A stretch of 64,000 nt of DNA from Diphasiastrum complanatum. Taxonomy: Eukaryota > Streptophyta > Lycopodiopsida > Lycopodiales > Lycopodiaceae. Under the pieces are notes generated by a model that ran no database searches, was not told the DNA's origin, and saw nothing but the letters and a program-made list of their open reading frames with translations. The position numbers and the translations under genes are program-made. Shown piece by piece: positions 24,005 to 36,809 of this stretch. Numbering within the stretch: position 1 is the stretch's first letter; each line of letters opens with the position of its first letter. The DNA lies in NCBI GenBank assembly GCA_029204225.1, contig CM055100.1, positions 31,324,149 to 31,388,148 of the forward strand, in the 5' to 3' direction.

Positions 24005-27000
24005 TTTGATTAATGTAGTCGACTATACATAGAATGTTTGCTGTGTCTAATCTACTTGGAAATAATGAAGGACAAGTAATGATTTATTAAGATTATGGAC
24101 AAAGACATGAATTGAAATGATGGAAGGCCAAAATTGATGACTTCCAAGCCAATTTATGACCTTTAATATTAAAAGATATTTTTTCACCTATCAATCACAT
24201 CGATAATGAATGACATCGACTTCCCTTTGGTTTTCCTTGATCCAAGTCATTCATTCTTGATAATGTACTTTATCTAGAAATGCAAATTTTGTTGAATGGA
24301 ATTCTACATACAAAAAATAAGTTGTGAGAGAAGTTTAATGTATCAATCTTATCAATAGAGTCATGCCAAAATACATAACTTTCTCTCATAGAGAAAATTG
24401 GGGTCCTTTTCAATTCGATTTTATAATCTTAATAATTCTATTTAATTTGCCTCATAGTCCGAGTCCATCAAGTGACATGAGTATTGATATATTTTGATAG
24501 AGTAGCACTCCTAAACAACTTTCAACTATTCAAATCTACCGTACTAGTCAACAACTACAATACCAATTAGTCCTAGACCATTTTTTTAAGGATCCCAGAC
24601 ATATGCTCAACATTCAAAAGAGGATCCCCATAAATCATGTTTAAGATTATGAATGAAATAGTCTCTATTATGTATGTGAGGTAGGAGGACATATCAAATT
24701 CTATTAAAATTGGAAAAATCAATACAAGAAAATAAAATACTTGTGAAAATCTAGCCAATAGTTCAATGTGTCTAGTACACACAACATGAGGTAATAGAAG
24801 ATGTAAAGAGCATAAGTGGTCAAGGTGGTGAGTGATTGTCGTGCATCTATGCACGCACATAACAAAATATACATAATATAAGAGGGGTTGTATGTACTCA
24901 CATGTGCAAGATGGGAGGAACCTTAAATGTTATCCAAGAACTTGTAGCATGTGGATAAGAGCTCTACTGTGAGCTTGCCTGTCTAGATTTGAGGACATGT
25001 ATGGTTAAGTGAAGATTTATTAGGCATCAAGGAACTAGGGCTGCTTTGCTTGGTGGAATTTGGGCCTTGTGCTTGATTAGTGAAATATTGGCTTCTAACA
25101 AATTAGTGCTGCCATGTCTTGTTGTAAACATGGTCTCCTTGTGTGGTGTGTCCAAACCATAATAGTATGCCATAATGAGTCTTTGAAATGTAGATATATA
25201 AATGCTACACATATGCATGACTACTACATACACGACACCTACATCACATACTTAGAGAAACGAGGATGTTTTCCAATCATAGAGTAGTTGCTAGTCTTAA
25301 TCGAGGCTCAACTCTTGGTTGGTGGAGACTTAATGGCAAAGCTACCAAATAGAATGTATGTACCTAAGTCTTTTATATGTTGTATAGCATTTAAGCTGCC
25401 ACATATACAAAATTAATTGGAAGAATTTAAAAAAAAAAAAAAAGAACATAAAAATCTCTTTTTTTTGAAGTAAATAATTGTCATTCACTTAAAGCTTCCA
25501 AATTAATTCTATCCTTTAATGTCACCTTAAAAACATGATTATGGAAGCCACATGTATCCCAAAATATTTCTTTTTTGATATGTATCCATGTTTCACAAAT
25601 AAATATATCCATGTATGGTAGTTCCTCATTTTCATCATACTAATAAAATATGTTCTTGATTTGAACATTGTGATTTATTTATTGTGACCTAAGAGTTGGT
25701 GGCTATAGCTCCATCAATCAAAGCATCATAGACTTGAAAGTGCTTTTCTATCTTGCAAGTATCTCATCACATGTGATCGGTTGACCAAATATGTCTTATG
25801 CACTTGCCATTGTTTTTTCGCCTCTAACCATGACCATGCTTTACAAGAATCAAGTGTGTAGCATGAGCAAAAGCTTATAGCTTTTTATTGGGTAGCACAT
25901 GCTAATATTATGACATCATATCAAGTTTGATACATACTTACTTGGAGACATTTTCCTATGAACATTATTCATGTAAATTTTTAACTTGACTCATTTTGTA
26001 TTGTGATGATAGACTAGGGTTGTGAAACAACAAATGGATGTTCCTTCATATCATAATGGCTATGATTGATCTTTTTTTACTAGACATGTACTAGTTAGCA
26101 AGCATGCCATTGCTAATAGATAACAATGTGGCTTCATCCAAGGAAGCCGGTAGAGCTCTCCTCTCCTCCTTGCAAGGTTAGGAGGTTAATGCTTGGTTAG
26201 GAGGTAAATGCTTGCAAAGTGCACTTGAATGGGACATCATGGCCAAAATTTATGGGTTTTGTGCTTGACTACATAATGGCATCGTGTCCAAACCTAAAAG
26301 GTGTTGAAAGGGTCTTCAAGTGTTGTGTGTTTTGAAATCAAAATGACATTGGCAACCATTGTAAATAATGTCAATACACACTAAGATGTGGTCCACAATC
26401 AAATAGCAGGTTGTTGTCAATTCGCAAGAATAATAATAATAGAGTAGTTTCATTATTATAGAACGTTCATAAAATTATTTGGATACAAAAATTGTGAAAT
26501 AGAGTTTGGTTTGTGTTATATTTTTAACTAACTCATGTTAATTAGTCATGGACCTTAGAATAATAGTAGCCTAGTGAGGGTTAGACAACTAAAGGTAATC
26601 AACTATAGTATAGGATATGTGGACCATGACTTGGTATGATTACTAACCTCAAGCGTACATGGGCATAATGACTATATTTAGAGAGAAATATTAGAGGATA
26701 ACTAGTATTTAGACAACAAGGGTGAGGTATTGGATATTTACACTAAGGTTGTAGCTCGTGGGTTGAGGTTATAAATCCCAGGGAGCATGGCACTATAAGC
26801 ATCAATTCTTGTAAATTCTTGGATTAGTGTTATGCTATTAGGACTCCTAAGATCACGCGGAGCTTGAGTTATGCATCCTTGCATTAGGATGGGGTATGGG
26901 TCACGGTTATGGACTTAATAGGTGAAATTGTTTGTGTCGTTACATATCTCATATCATAGGGGTGAGCATGGGTTAACTCTATGAATGAAGGTTTATTGAT

Positions 27001-27639
27001 GTATGCTATTGTTGTTGTTAATGGGTCACATGTTAGATCCCAATGGGGATATAACAATCGTATCTATTCTAGATCTATGTGTTATAATTCTAAGAAACAC
27101 CAATTCAGATGGTGAAGAGTAATAGGAATTTGTATGTGAAGGAGCTAACGATGGAGTTTGTTCATAGATGAGACTCATGAAAGTACTACAATAAATGTCG
27201 ATGTTTTTGCTTTTTCATTCTAGCTTTGAGCTTATTTCTCTTTGTACATCAGGTGAATTCAAGCTTTTGTGAAGACTGTATGCATAATACCATCTGTTAA
27301 GAATCACGCATGTCGCATTGATTGTTTTTTCATAGGTATTTCATGTGTAATATTGAAATTGATAGTACGAATCTCCAAGTGATAGTTTCTATGAGGTATT
27401 TACGATAATATGAGTGTGTACCTCTCATACATATTGTCCAGCATCTTAAGAAGATTCTTTTCATTAGACAATGATAGTATGGTGGAACAAAGAAATGCAT
27501 ATATTATAATACAATAAATCTAAATGAACTTGATACATATGGGCAAGATCACCTCTTGGAGGGTTTGTGAATACCAAGGCAACTCTAACCATAGCTAATA
27601 AGTGAGAGGGATTTGGCACCCTGCGTGTGTAAGTCCAAC
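24005..27639. other. No gene seen
   Basis: About 3.6 kb of AT-rich DNA with no recognisable gene, RNA or clear repeat family on either strand. A short direct repeat (GTTAGGAGGT, 26,176-26,206) was noticed. Confidence 0.5.
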
Positions 27640-28015
27640 CTGATGATCACATAGTTAATTGATTAGTTAGAAGTCAATGAAAGGACTTTAGGCTTTTTTG
27701 TGGGACTTTTAATGTTGCAAGGCCTAATAGTCAAGTTAGTGAATAAAAAAGGGCTCCCCCCAAAATTTGAATTTCAAATAATAAGGGAGGTTTAGATTGG
27801 CCAATAGGATTTGAGGCCAAAGCCCTAAAATCCACTATATATAGTGGTGGTTTCGAGTTATTGTTTAAACTTTCACCCTTCATTTCAATACAAGCAGGGT
27901 GAGCCTCTTTTGGAATGGATATGGAATGTCCTTGTTCTTCTTCTTTCCTTCTCCATCTCTCATATTTTTTTTGGATTTTTGGATTTGATGCTTGTTGGAG
28001 TTTATGTTTGTTATA

Positions 28016-28020
<5 letters not shown>
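27640..28020 (+). promoter_or_regulatory. LTR-like promoter: CCAAT box and palindromic TATA
   Basis: CCAAT occurs at 27,801-27,805 and a perfect 16-bp palindrome CCACTATATATAGTGG at 27,832-27,847. Together they look like a pol II promoter with the TATA box about 30 bp after CCAAT. A GT/GA array follows, as the CT array follows the TATA at the start of the window. This is probably an LTR fragment; no LTR ends were confirmed. Confidence 0.4.
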
Positions 28021-28844
<824 letters not shown>

Positions 28845-29318
28845 TTTGGCATATTGTACAAGGGAACTAATATTGGCTTAAGAGCCTATAGTGACTCGGA
28901 TTTTGCAGGTGACAAAGTGGATAGAAAGTCTATAAGTGCATTTGCTACTTTCTTATGTGAAGGAATAGTATTATGGCTTTCCAAAAAGCAAGACACAATT
29001 TCCTTATCTTCCATAGAATCCGAGTATAAGGCCTTGATATCAACATGCAAAGAGATCTTATGGCTCAAGAGGCTATTGGTGGAGCTTCATGTCATGGAGG
29101 AGGAGGTGCCTATCATCTATTGTGACAACCAATCAGCCCAATCACTTGCAACCAATCCTACATTCCGTGCAAGGAGCAAACACATCAAGATTGCTCACCA
29201 TTTTGTGAGGGAGAAGGTGCAAGTCAAAGAAATCAAGCTCCAACATGTGCCTTCATCAAGTTGCTTAGCTTATCTATTCACTAAATGCTTGCCTAAGAAT
29301 ATTCATTTGTTAAGCTAA
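28845..29318 (+). pseudogene. Copia RNase H fragment, C1 family
   Basis: An open frame of 154 codons carries MYKGTNIGLRAYSDSDFAGD, RKSISAFATFLCEGIVLWLSKKQ, SIESEYKALISTCKEILWL and VPIIYCDNQSAQSLATNP, then KHIKIAHHFVREKVQ. Asp, Glu and Asp residues of RNase H are all present (SDSD, ESEY, CDNQ). The end of the domain is slightly altered (LAYLFTKCLP for the usual VADILTK). It begins abruptly after LTR-like DNA and is the best preserved retrotransposon frame in the window. Confidence 0.88.
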
Positions 29319-29378
29319 GATCTTCAATTGCAGCAATTGATAAAAGTATCATAATTTTCAAAGCTAGATTCGAGGAGG

Positions 29379-29692
29379 TGTTTGAAAATTTGCCCATGTT
29401 GGCAAATCTAGCTATGTCAAATAATGTAAATTATGTACATAAGTGGGTCCCAAATTTGTGAGGCCATGGAGCAACATAGGAAATCTACCCTAGTGTAGGT
29501 TAGATCAAGTCTAAAGAGTAGGTCAAGTCAATTTGGTCATAATTCCTACTTTATAGGACCTAAATCCTAGATTTGTGGTGGAGATTGACCAACTAGCCAC
29601 CTACTTGGCATGACTCTAGGAATGAGGCTAGGTTGGCAAATTAGGGCAAGAAAGCCAAGTTAACTTCCTAATTACATGCTGGAAATTCAACT
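29379..29692 (+). mobile_element. 3' LTR start of the 28.8-kb copia fragment
   Basis: A purine tract (CGAGGAGG) precedes TGTTTGAAAATTTGCCC at 29,379. The opening resembles the C1 LTR start (TGTT, AAATT, CTAGCTAT). It appears truncated near 29,690. Confidence 0.55.
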
Positions 29693-30683
29693 TTACAAAG
29701 GAAGAGGATTCTCTATGTATTGAGCTCTCCATAGTAAACACTTAGAATATTTTTGAGAGCTTATTGGCAATCTCGAGCTACTCCACATTTGTATTGAGTT
29801 TTTATGATCCAAATATAATTTCAAAGTTACAAAAGACTTCATATGGAAAATACCAATCCAGTTTGACATTAGGCATGTATGACCAAGCGAAAACAATGTC
29901 ATTAAAGGACTCATGAATAGACCCAAAAATTTGTAATAAAATGCAAGCATAAAATTGCTTCACATGAATGGTTTCAAACATCCTATTACGGTAAAGTAGA
30001 TGCAAAAGAATTTTCCCTTGTCATTCCGAGTGCTAAGCTGAAGTCGATCCACTGTATTCTTGACGATTTTCCTCCTATCCAAAACTTCGTCATCCTGCAA
30101 ATCAGTCAATCCCTATAAAAATTCATTTTTTAAACTAGTAAATTGTTCTTTATACCATTGCCATGTCCTTCCTTTCCCTTGTATTCTGTAGAATTCTTTT
30201 TTTTTTTCCCATTCCTTGACCAGATACGAAAGAACTTGAATTATTGAGGTTGAATGAGCTCGTCCTTTTTTTAGAGTTTCAGAAAAACTTGTCTTGAAGT
30301 GTAGAAAAGCTTGGTCTCTTGAGAAGACGTTCGATTTCTCTAATGTTATCGACATCACCCAGATTTGCAAGAAGTTTGGCAGAAGGGTTCGCAACAAGTT
30401 TTATGGATGCATCAATTATGTGTTGGCATATAAAAGAGAAAGTCAAGTGTGATTTGACAACACCTCTAGCAGGCTTGTGCAGACATAAAAAGAAAGTGTT
30501 CATCTGATTTTTAAAGAATGCCCCAAGAAAACATTTGATCAAATTGTTCATCATGTACCAAACAACATGATCAAACCAAATAATGGAGGAATTGTTCTTT
30601 CTTTTATCACCACATCTGCACTTAAAAAAAGTCTCATTGAAAAAACTATGCAACATAGCAGCTTTTTTCATACAGCATATCAT
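29693..30683 (-). other. Unrecognised decayed reading region
   Basis: The minus strand holds a 134-codon frame (30,683-30,279) followed by shifted frames down to about 29,693. It contains CRCGDKRKNNSSIIWFDHVVWY, LFSFICQHI-like hydrophobic stretches and GDVDNIREIERLLKRPSF, then a Lys/Ser-rich region. The composition looks protein-like, but I do not recognise a family. It could be a host-gene pseudogene or part of an unidentified transposon. It lies between two copia fragments. Confidence 0.3.
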
Positions 30684-30796
30684 AGTTTGAATGAATAGAT
30701 TAGGAGGAGGAACAAGCTCCCATAACCCAGGTCTACGACATCCTGGTTTGGTATTATCCCAGCCAAAGAATAGTTGGATTTATACCTCAAGGATGC

Positions 30797-32040
30797 GATG
30801 AGAAGATGACATTCTTACATGGCGAATTAGACGAAGAAGTCTATATGGATCAACCATCGGGTTACATTTGTGAATCACTTCCCACCTATGCATGTCGAAT
30901 GCACAAAAGTATCTACGGTTTGAAGCAATCTGCACGACAGTGGTACAAGAAGAAGGATCATGCCCTATGATACTTAGGTTTTGAGCCACTGATGGATGAT
31001 TCCAATGTTTATGTAAAGGTCACAGATGAGGAGATCATCATTGTTGTTGTGTACGTGGACGACACACTAAAACTTTGCAGAAGTGAAGAGCTGATTGCCA
31101 AAGTGAAGAGCGACATCTCGGAACATTTCGAGATTACAGACCTAGGAGAAGCTAGATGTTATCTAAGCTTGCAGACCAACCATGACTATGACGAAGGCAA
31201 GCTGTACCTTCATTAGTCTAGGTACGTCCACAAGCTCATAGATGACTTCGGGATGACCGATTGCAAAGGGGCCAACACCCCAATGCTTGAAGGCACAATT
31301 ATAACAAACGAAAATAGTCCAAAGACTGATGAAGAGAAGGAGAAATGCAACACACATCTTACAGGAGGCTGATTGGATCACTGATGTATCTAGCCCGAAA
31401 TTGCTTATGCCGTATTTAGGATGAGCCAGTTCAGCACGAACCCAGGCTCAACACACTGGAAGATTGCGATGCGAATCCTACAGTACCTTAGAAGACGAAG
31501 GATTTCGGGCTGTGTTAATCTCTCGATGCTGCATTCTAGATGCACTCTTATAGCGATGCAAGTTGGGCATCACTCAAGGATGACCGTAAAAAGTATCTCA
31601 GGAGGGTGCACCATTGCAGCAAATGTAGCCATTCTCTGGGTCAGCAAGAAGCACAGACTATCACTGCTCAATCATCCCACGAAGCAAAATATGTCGTAGT
31701 CGCGAAAATTGCCAATGAAATCACATGGCTCAGACAACAATTCCGGACTGGGTGAAACCACTAGAGAGCCTCTGATCTTGAAGATAGATAATACTTCTGC
31801 CATGCATAACGAAGGATCCGTGTTTCACTCAAGAACGAAACACATCATTTGGTAAGGGACCTATTTGAAAAGAATGAATTGAGGGCCACCTTCATTGGGA
31901 CGAAGCAAGTGATAGCAGATATCTTTACCAAGCCCTTAGACAGAGGAATGTTCGAGAGGCAAAGGAAGAGGCTGGGAATCGTAAAGCTACCACGCTTTGA
32001 GAGGGAGTCGAAGAAACTAAATGTTTCTACCCACAAAGCT
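30797..32040 (+). pseudogene. Copia RT and RNase H fragment, C2 family
   Basis: DEKMTFLHGELDEEVYMDQPSG, MHKSIYGLKQSARQWY and VVVYVDDTLKL (intact YVDD near 31,052) follow the order of C2 RT with close residue agreement. After stops at about 30,967 and 31,214, the RNase H blocks appear in shifted frames: SDASWASLKDDRK, HEAKYVVVAKIANEITWL, and finally GTKQVIADIFTKPLDRGMF near 31,899. It lacks everything before the middle of RT. It supplies the RNase H that is missing from C2. Confidence 0.87.
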
Positions 32041-32059
32041 TTGTTAGGTTTCGAATTCG

Positions 32060-32403
32060 AGTCTGCAGAAATACAAGGGAACTGCCCACAGGCAAAAATT
32101 GCCCCAGACCGTAATCGCCACATAACGGTTTCAACTGAAGGACGAATGAAGGCACGAAGGTCAAACGAAGGTGAAGGTTAGATGTTCAAAGACCGAAGGA
32201 GCTCAAAGGCGAAGGCAAAGCCCGAACAAGACACGAAGCCAAACAACACCTGAAGGCAAAAGACAGCGGATCTTCATGCTGCAAAGTCAGAGAATTTGCA
32301 ACGTCCTTGTCCACGTCAACATCCCCTACGGGTTGACAGTATACACTCTATACAGTTGTCCCAAAAGCCATATACTTCCAAGTACAACGGCTTACCTAAT
32401 TAG
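32060..32403 (+). mobile_element. C3 left LTR, first part
   Basis: From about 32,285 it matches the right LTR at 37,525-37,643 (for example GTCCACGTCAACAT, GCCATATACTTCCAAGTACAA). Further left the match is weak, apart from GTCTGCAGAAATAC near 32,062, so the start is uncertain. It ends at the inversion break. Confidence 0.65.
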
Positions 32404-34441
32404 GACCAGTGTCCAGGTCTGGTTCGTCAAAAGTGAGTTGTACTCGCTTTCCATAGCTTCTTGCCATTTCACAACATCCTTGGAGTTAATTGCTTCGGCT
32501 AGGCTTTCTGGTTCTTTTGATGAAGTCCAGAATGATTGAGGTGTATACCTCTCAAGAACTGTCCGAGTTCGTGAGGATCTACGGACGTTTGGTTGACCAG
32601 GATGCGATGATGCTTCTTCTTGGATTTCTCCAGATCTGTTCGAGCTGGCTTGGTCTGGTTTGATGACAGGTACTGTTAGCTGCTCAGCTTCTGTAGCTGT
32701 AGCTGCAGGTTTTGTAGAAGAAACATTATCGTTGGAAGATTCCATGCTACGTAAAATAGGATGAGATGACATAGCATCGTTTATCGATGGCTGTTTGAAA
32801 TCATATTATGTATGTTCTTGAAATATTACATCCCTAGAGACAAATACTACATTGGTGGATGGATCATAAACTTGATAAGCTTTATGTTCATCAGGATAGT
32901 CAATGGAAATACATTTGTTTGTCCTATGATCCAGTTTCTTCCTAAGCTGTTTAGGAATGTGAACAAAACATATACAACCAAAGATTTTTAAATGGCTGAC
33001 ACTAGGCTTGTGCCCACGCCAAACTTCATGAGGAATTTTGTTGTGACGGCTTTGGTGCTGGATCTGTTCTGCACGTAACAGGCTGTGGCAATAGCTTCTG
33101 CCCAAAACTTCGCAGGTAGGTGTGCTTGATGTAGCATGGATCTGGCTGAGTTGAGAAGAGTTCAATTCTTCCTTTCTGCAATCCCGTTTTGTTGAGGTGA
33201 ATAGGAAGTGGTGAACTGTCTTCTAATGCCATGTAGTCGGACATCTCATTAGAGAGGTATTCGTCGCCACCATCAGTTCGGAGTGCCTTCACTTTTGTAG
33301 ACGTTTGTGTCTCAACCATGGCCTTGAATCTCTTGAAGCATTCAAAGGCTTCAGATGACCATCTAGAATAATCATCTATGAAAGTGATAAAATAGATTGC
33401 ATCTCCTAAGGACGGAATTGGCATTGGACCACAAAGATCGCTATGTACAAGATCCAATACATGCTTTGTTTTGATGGAATGTGATTTGGGAAACTTGCTT
33501 CTAGAGTGTTTGTCATAGATGCATGATTCACAAAAGAAAGATTTCTTATCTAATAAAGAAGGGAAATACAATCCATCAACTAAGTTATTACAACACATAT
33601 AGGAAAGTGATCTTGTATTCACGTGTCCAAATAGACTATGCCACATAATAGCATTATTGTTTACGTTTTCATTAGAGATACTAGCTAATGCAACTGAATT
33701 AGAGAGTACATAAAGATTTCCGACTCTACTGCATGTAGTCAGAGTAGTAGCTTCCTCGAATATTGTACACTGCTCTGATGATAAAGTAATAGTGTAGCCC
33801 TCATCAGTTATCTTAGAGACTGATAATAGGTTCTTTGATAGTTGAGGAGCGTGAAGGACATTGGGAACACAAATACATAGATCGTTGTTGAAAGTGATAT
33901 TCACTGTTTCTTTGCCTTCCACGTGTATGGTGCTTGAATCTTCGAGGTAGATGAATTGATTTCTACTGTAAGCTACATACTCGATAAACCATTCTTTACG
34001 AAAGGTCATGTGTTGGGTAGCGCCGTTGTCCATGTACCAGCTATCATAGTCTTTGTTGCTATTGTTGTAAGCCATTAACAAATGTGTATCTTGCGTCTTG
34101 AATTCCGTCGTGTTGGAGGAGTCTGCTAGTTGTTGTTGTTGTTGCTTCTTCGTCTCATTGTAGATCCGGATACGCCACTCCTTGATGTTGTGATTAGCTC
34201 TCTTGCAATATTTGCAGAAAAACTTCTTTCGTGATCCACTATTCTCACCTTGAGTATGAGGCTTATGTTGTTGTTGTGGGACTTGATTCTTGCCCTTGGA
34301 ATAGTCTTTCTTCTTGGTGTATAGGGCCATGGATTTGTCTTTGATGGACAGGCCGCTGGTCTTTCTCCACATTTCTTCTTGAAGTAGGTAACCAATCACC
34401 TTTTGAAGAGTGAGGTCAGGTTGTGTGGAGATCATCACCAC
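32404..34441 (-). pseudogene. C3 protease, integrase and RT start, inverted
   Basis: Minus-strand reading from 34,441: a zinc knuckle CKYCKRANHNIKEW (last Cys replaced by Trp), protease site WYMDNGATQHM (usual DSG changed to DNG), NVLHAPQLSKNLLSVSKI, integrase finger WHSLFGHVNTRSL and CESC, then DLVHSDLCGPM and LRTDGGDEYLS with both Asp residues. A frameshift near 33,200 removes the expected third catalytic block. The later part has PHEVWRGHKPSVSHLKIFGC and the RT lead-in EAMESEYNSLLTNQTWTLV, which ends at the break at 32,404. Confidence 0.88.
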
Positions 34442-34833
34442 AAAGTGTTCATACTACTTTGGAAGAGAAGAAAGTAAGGTCATAACGACATCATCATCTT
34501 GAATAGCACATCCTCATCATGAGTCTCATAGAGATTTGATAACAAATCTAATGCATCCTTAGAGGATTTGCATGTGGTAACGTGGGATATTTGGGAGTCG
34601 GCCAGATTGAGTGTGATACATGCTAAGGCCTTATGATCTTTGATCTTCCATGTCTTTGCTTGATCACCATCTTCTGGTTTCAGATCAGCACCTTCTACTA
34701 CATCCAAAAGATCTCTATCTATCAACATCATCCAGAGTTTTAACTTCCAGATGTAGAAGTTAGAACCATTGAACTTGTCAATGATTCTAGCTTTGCTGGA
34801 TGATGAAAATGAAAAGCTATCTATATGAGACAT
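34442..34833 (-). pseudogene. C3 gag, inverted
   Basis: The gag start is MSHIDSFSFSSSSKARIID at 34,833, followed by FNGSNFYIWKLKLWMMLIDRD, the usual copia gag opening (Asn-Phe-x-x-Trp). ALACITLNLADSQISHV and SKDALDLLSNLYE match UBN2 gag blocks. A frameshift near 34,460 joins it to the pol frame. An upstream in-frame ATG at 34,860 is less likely because it adds residues outside the family pattern. Confidence 0.82.
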
Positions 34834-34887
34834 AGTAACAATAATACAAATAGAACACACTTAATCTCTCAGTTTATATGAGCTACA

Positions 34888-34899
34888 CTTTGATACCAA
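34888..34899 (-). other. C3 primer binding site, inverted
   Basis: On the minus strand TTGGTATCAAAG lies just after the LTR end (CCATCA). It is a tRNA-Met type copia site with one substitution. Confidence 0.75.
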
Positions 34900-34901
34900 T
34901 C

Positions 34902-35545
34902 TGATGGGGCAAGGGACATAGAATAACGTGAACGGAGAAGAGAGCAGGAATATTGCGGAATAGCTCTCCCGTTACAATCAGTTGCTAGATGCAAAAATAT
35001 TCTAATAAAAAGCTTATGCTAAGTATAATCACAGCTTTAAGTGTTCTAGTTGTCCAACAGGATCTTAAAAATTAGTTCATACTCACAAAAACGAGAGTAT
35101 AGTCCACCGAAGAGATTAGAAATGGTTTGTGTGTGTGGTATTACTGGAAATCACATTCAATATGAAGTTTAGTTCTGAAATAGATTGAAATAGCAATGTG
35201 ATAGCGCAAGTTCCTCAGGCATCAAAGACAACCATCGTCTGATCAGAAACTGAGGAGTCGTAGACGTCCATGTTCTGATCAGAGTGAGTGAACAAATGTT
35301 GTCAAACAGCAATAAAGTGCATTCAATCACAACAAGCATTCATTTACGTTATACATAGATAGAAAAGCATGCTGCTGCTATATTACACTGAAGCACAATA
35401 AAATAGCAATTACAACAAAAAATGGCAGCGTAACTGGGAAGCTCAAATAATACATCTCATGGATGGAGCTTCTCGAGTAATCTGTGCTGGGATGATCCAT
35501 TTATAGAATCACATCCATGTATTAGCTACATTAAATGTTTGTCAC
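34902..35545 (-). mobile_element. C3 left LTR, second part, inverted
   Basis: Its reverse complement aligns with 37,644-38,107 of the right LTR (for example CTGATCAGACGATGGTTGTC) and then continues to the LTR end beside the primer site. The last 200 bp show the terminal part that is missing from the right LTR. Confidence 0.85.
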
Positions 35546-35578
35546 TTACCCACTCACAAGAGAGTTATAAACAACAAG

Positions 35579-36744
35579 TGGATCTTCAAGAAGAAGATCA
35601 ACTCTGATGGTTCCATTGCTAAATGGAAAGCATGGCTGGTGGCTAAAGGATTCACTCAAGTCCAAGGAGTGGATTAGCAAGAAAATTTTAGTCCTGTCAT
35701 CAAAATGCAGTCAATCAGGACTCTGATTGCGTTAGCAACCGCAGAAGACCTTGAACTGCACCAAATGGATATCAAGACAACATTTCTCAATGACAACGTC
35801 GAAGAAGAGCTGTATACCTTCCAATTGGAAGGATTTGAAGTCAAAGGCCAAGAGCACAAAGTGTGCAAGCTGCACAAAGCAATCTACGGTCTGAAACAGT
35901 TGTCCATTCTTTGCTAGGAATTCACATTACTAGAAATAGGCTTCAGAAGAAGATCTATCTTAGCTAGCAAGCATATCTAAAAGGCATTTTAGAAAAATTT
36001 CATATGTTTGATTGCAAACCAATTGATACTCCAATGGATCCAAATATAGTATTGTCTAAACCTACCTGTGTTGATTTTGATAGTGAAGTACTCGACATAG
36101 CGAAGTACCCTTATCACTCACTAATAGGATCTTTGATGTATGCAATGCTATGTACTAGACCTAATTTAGCGTATACTGTTAGCACGTTAAGTCAATTCAT
36201 GTCTAATCCTAGGATCTCTCATTGGAAAGTATTAAAGAGAGTGATGAGATATATTCAAAAAAGTTTAGATCACATTTTATGTTATGATGGAAATGCTATC
36301 AACCCACTCGTCTTGCGAGGCTACTTCGACTCAGATTGGGGAGGAACAGTCTCTACCAAAAAATCTACCTCTGGGTTCTGTTTCTATAAGGCAGGGGGAC
36401 TGATTTTGTGGAACTCAAGGAAGCAAAAATCAGTTGTGCTTTCTTCGACCAAGGCAAAGTACATCGCAGTATGTCAAGCTTCAAAAGAAGCTGTATGGAT
36501 CAGGTTCTTACTTCACGACTTACATCACACTCAGTTCAATGCTACCATCATTCTGTGTGACAACTTGAGCTGTATTTCACTGTCACTGAATCCTAGATTT
36601 CATGGCAAATCCAAGCACATAGAAATCCAGTATCATTTCATTTGGGAGAGAGTCTTCTCAGGGCAAGTAATCCTTCAATACTACTCCACAATAGAAATGG
36701 CTGCAGACATCTTCACCAAAAGCGCTTCCCAAAATCAGGCATAA
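35579..36744 (+). pseudogene. C3 reverse transcriptase and RNase H
   Basis: Forward sequence resumes with WIFKKKINSDG and LVAKGFTQVQGVD, then LHQMDIKTTFLNDNVEEELY and LHKAIYGLKQ. A deletion removes the palm YVDD block; the next blocks are MFDCKPIDTPMD, YHSLIGSLMYAM and LAYTVSTLSQFM. RNase H follows in a 246-codon open frame: GYFDSDWGGTVSTKKSTSGF, LSSTKAKYIAVC and IILCDNLSCISLSLNP, then KHIEIQYHFI and MAADIFTK. In the middle block the usual Glu (TEAEY) is Lys (TKAKY), so RNase H is also damaged. Confidence 0.9.
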
Positions 36745-36809
36745 GAAGTTCTTCAACATGCTGAACCTGACGAAGATACCAAGGCACCAACCTTGACCTT
36801 AAGGGAGAC

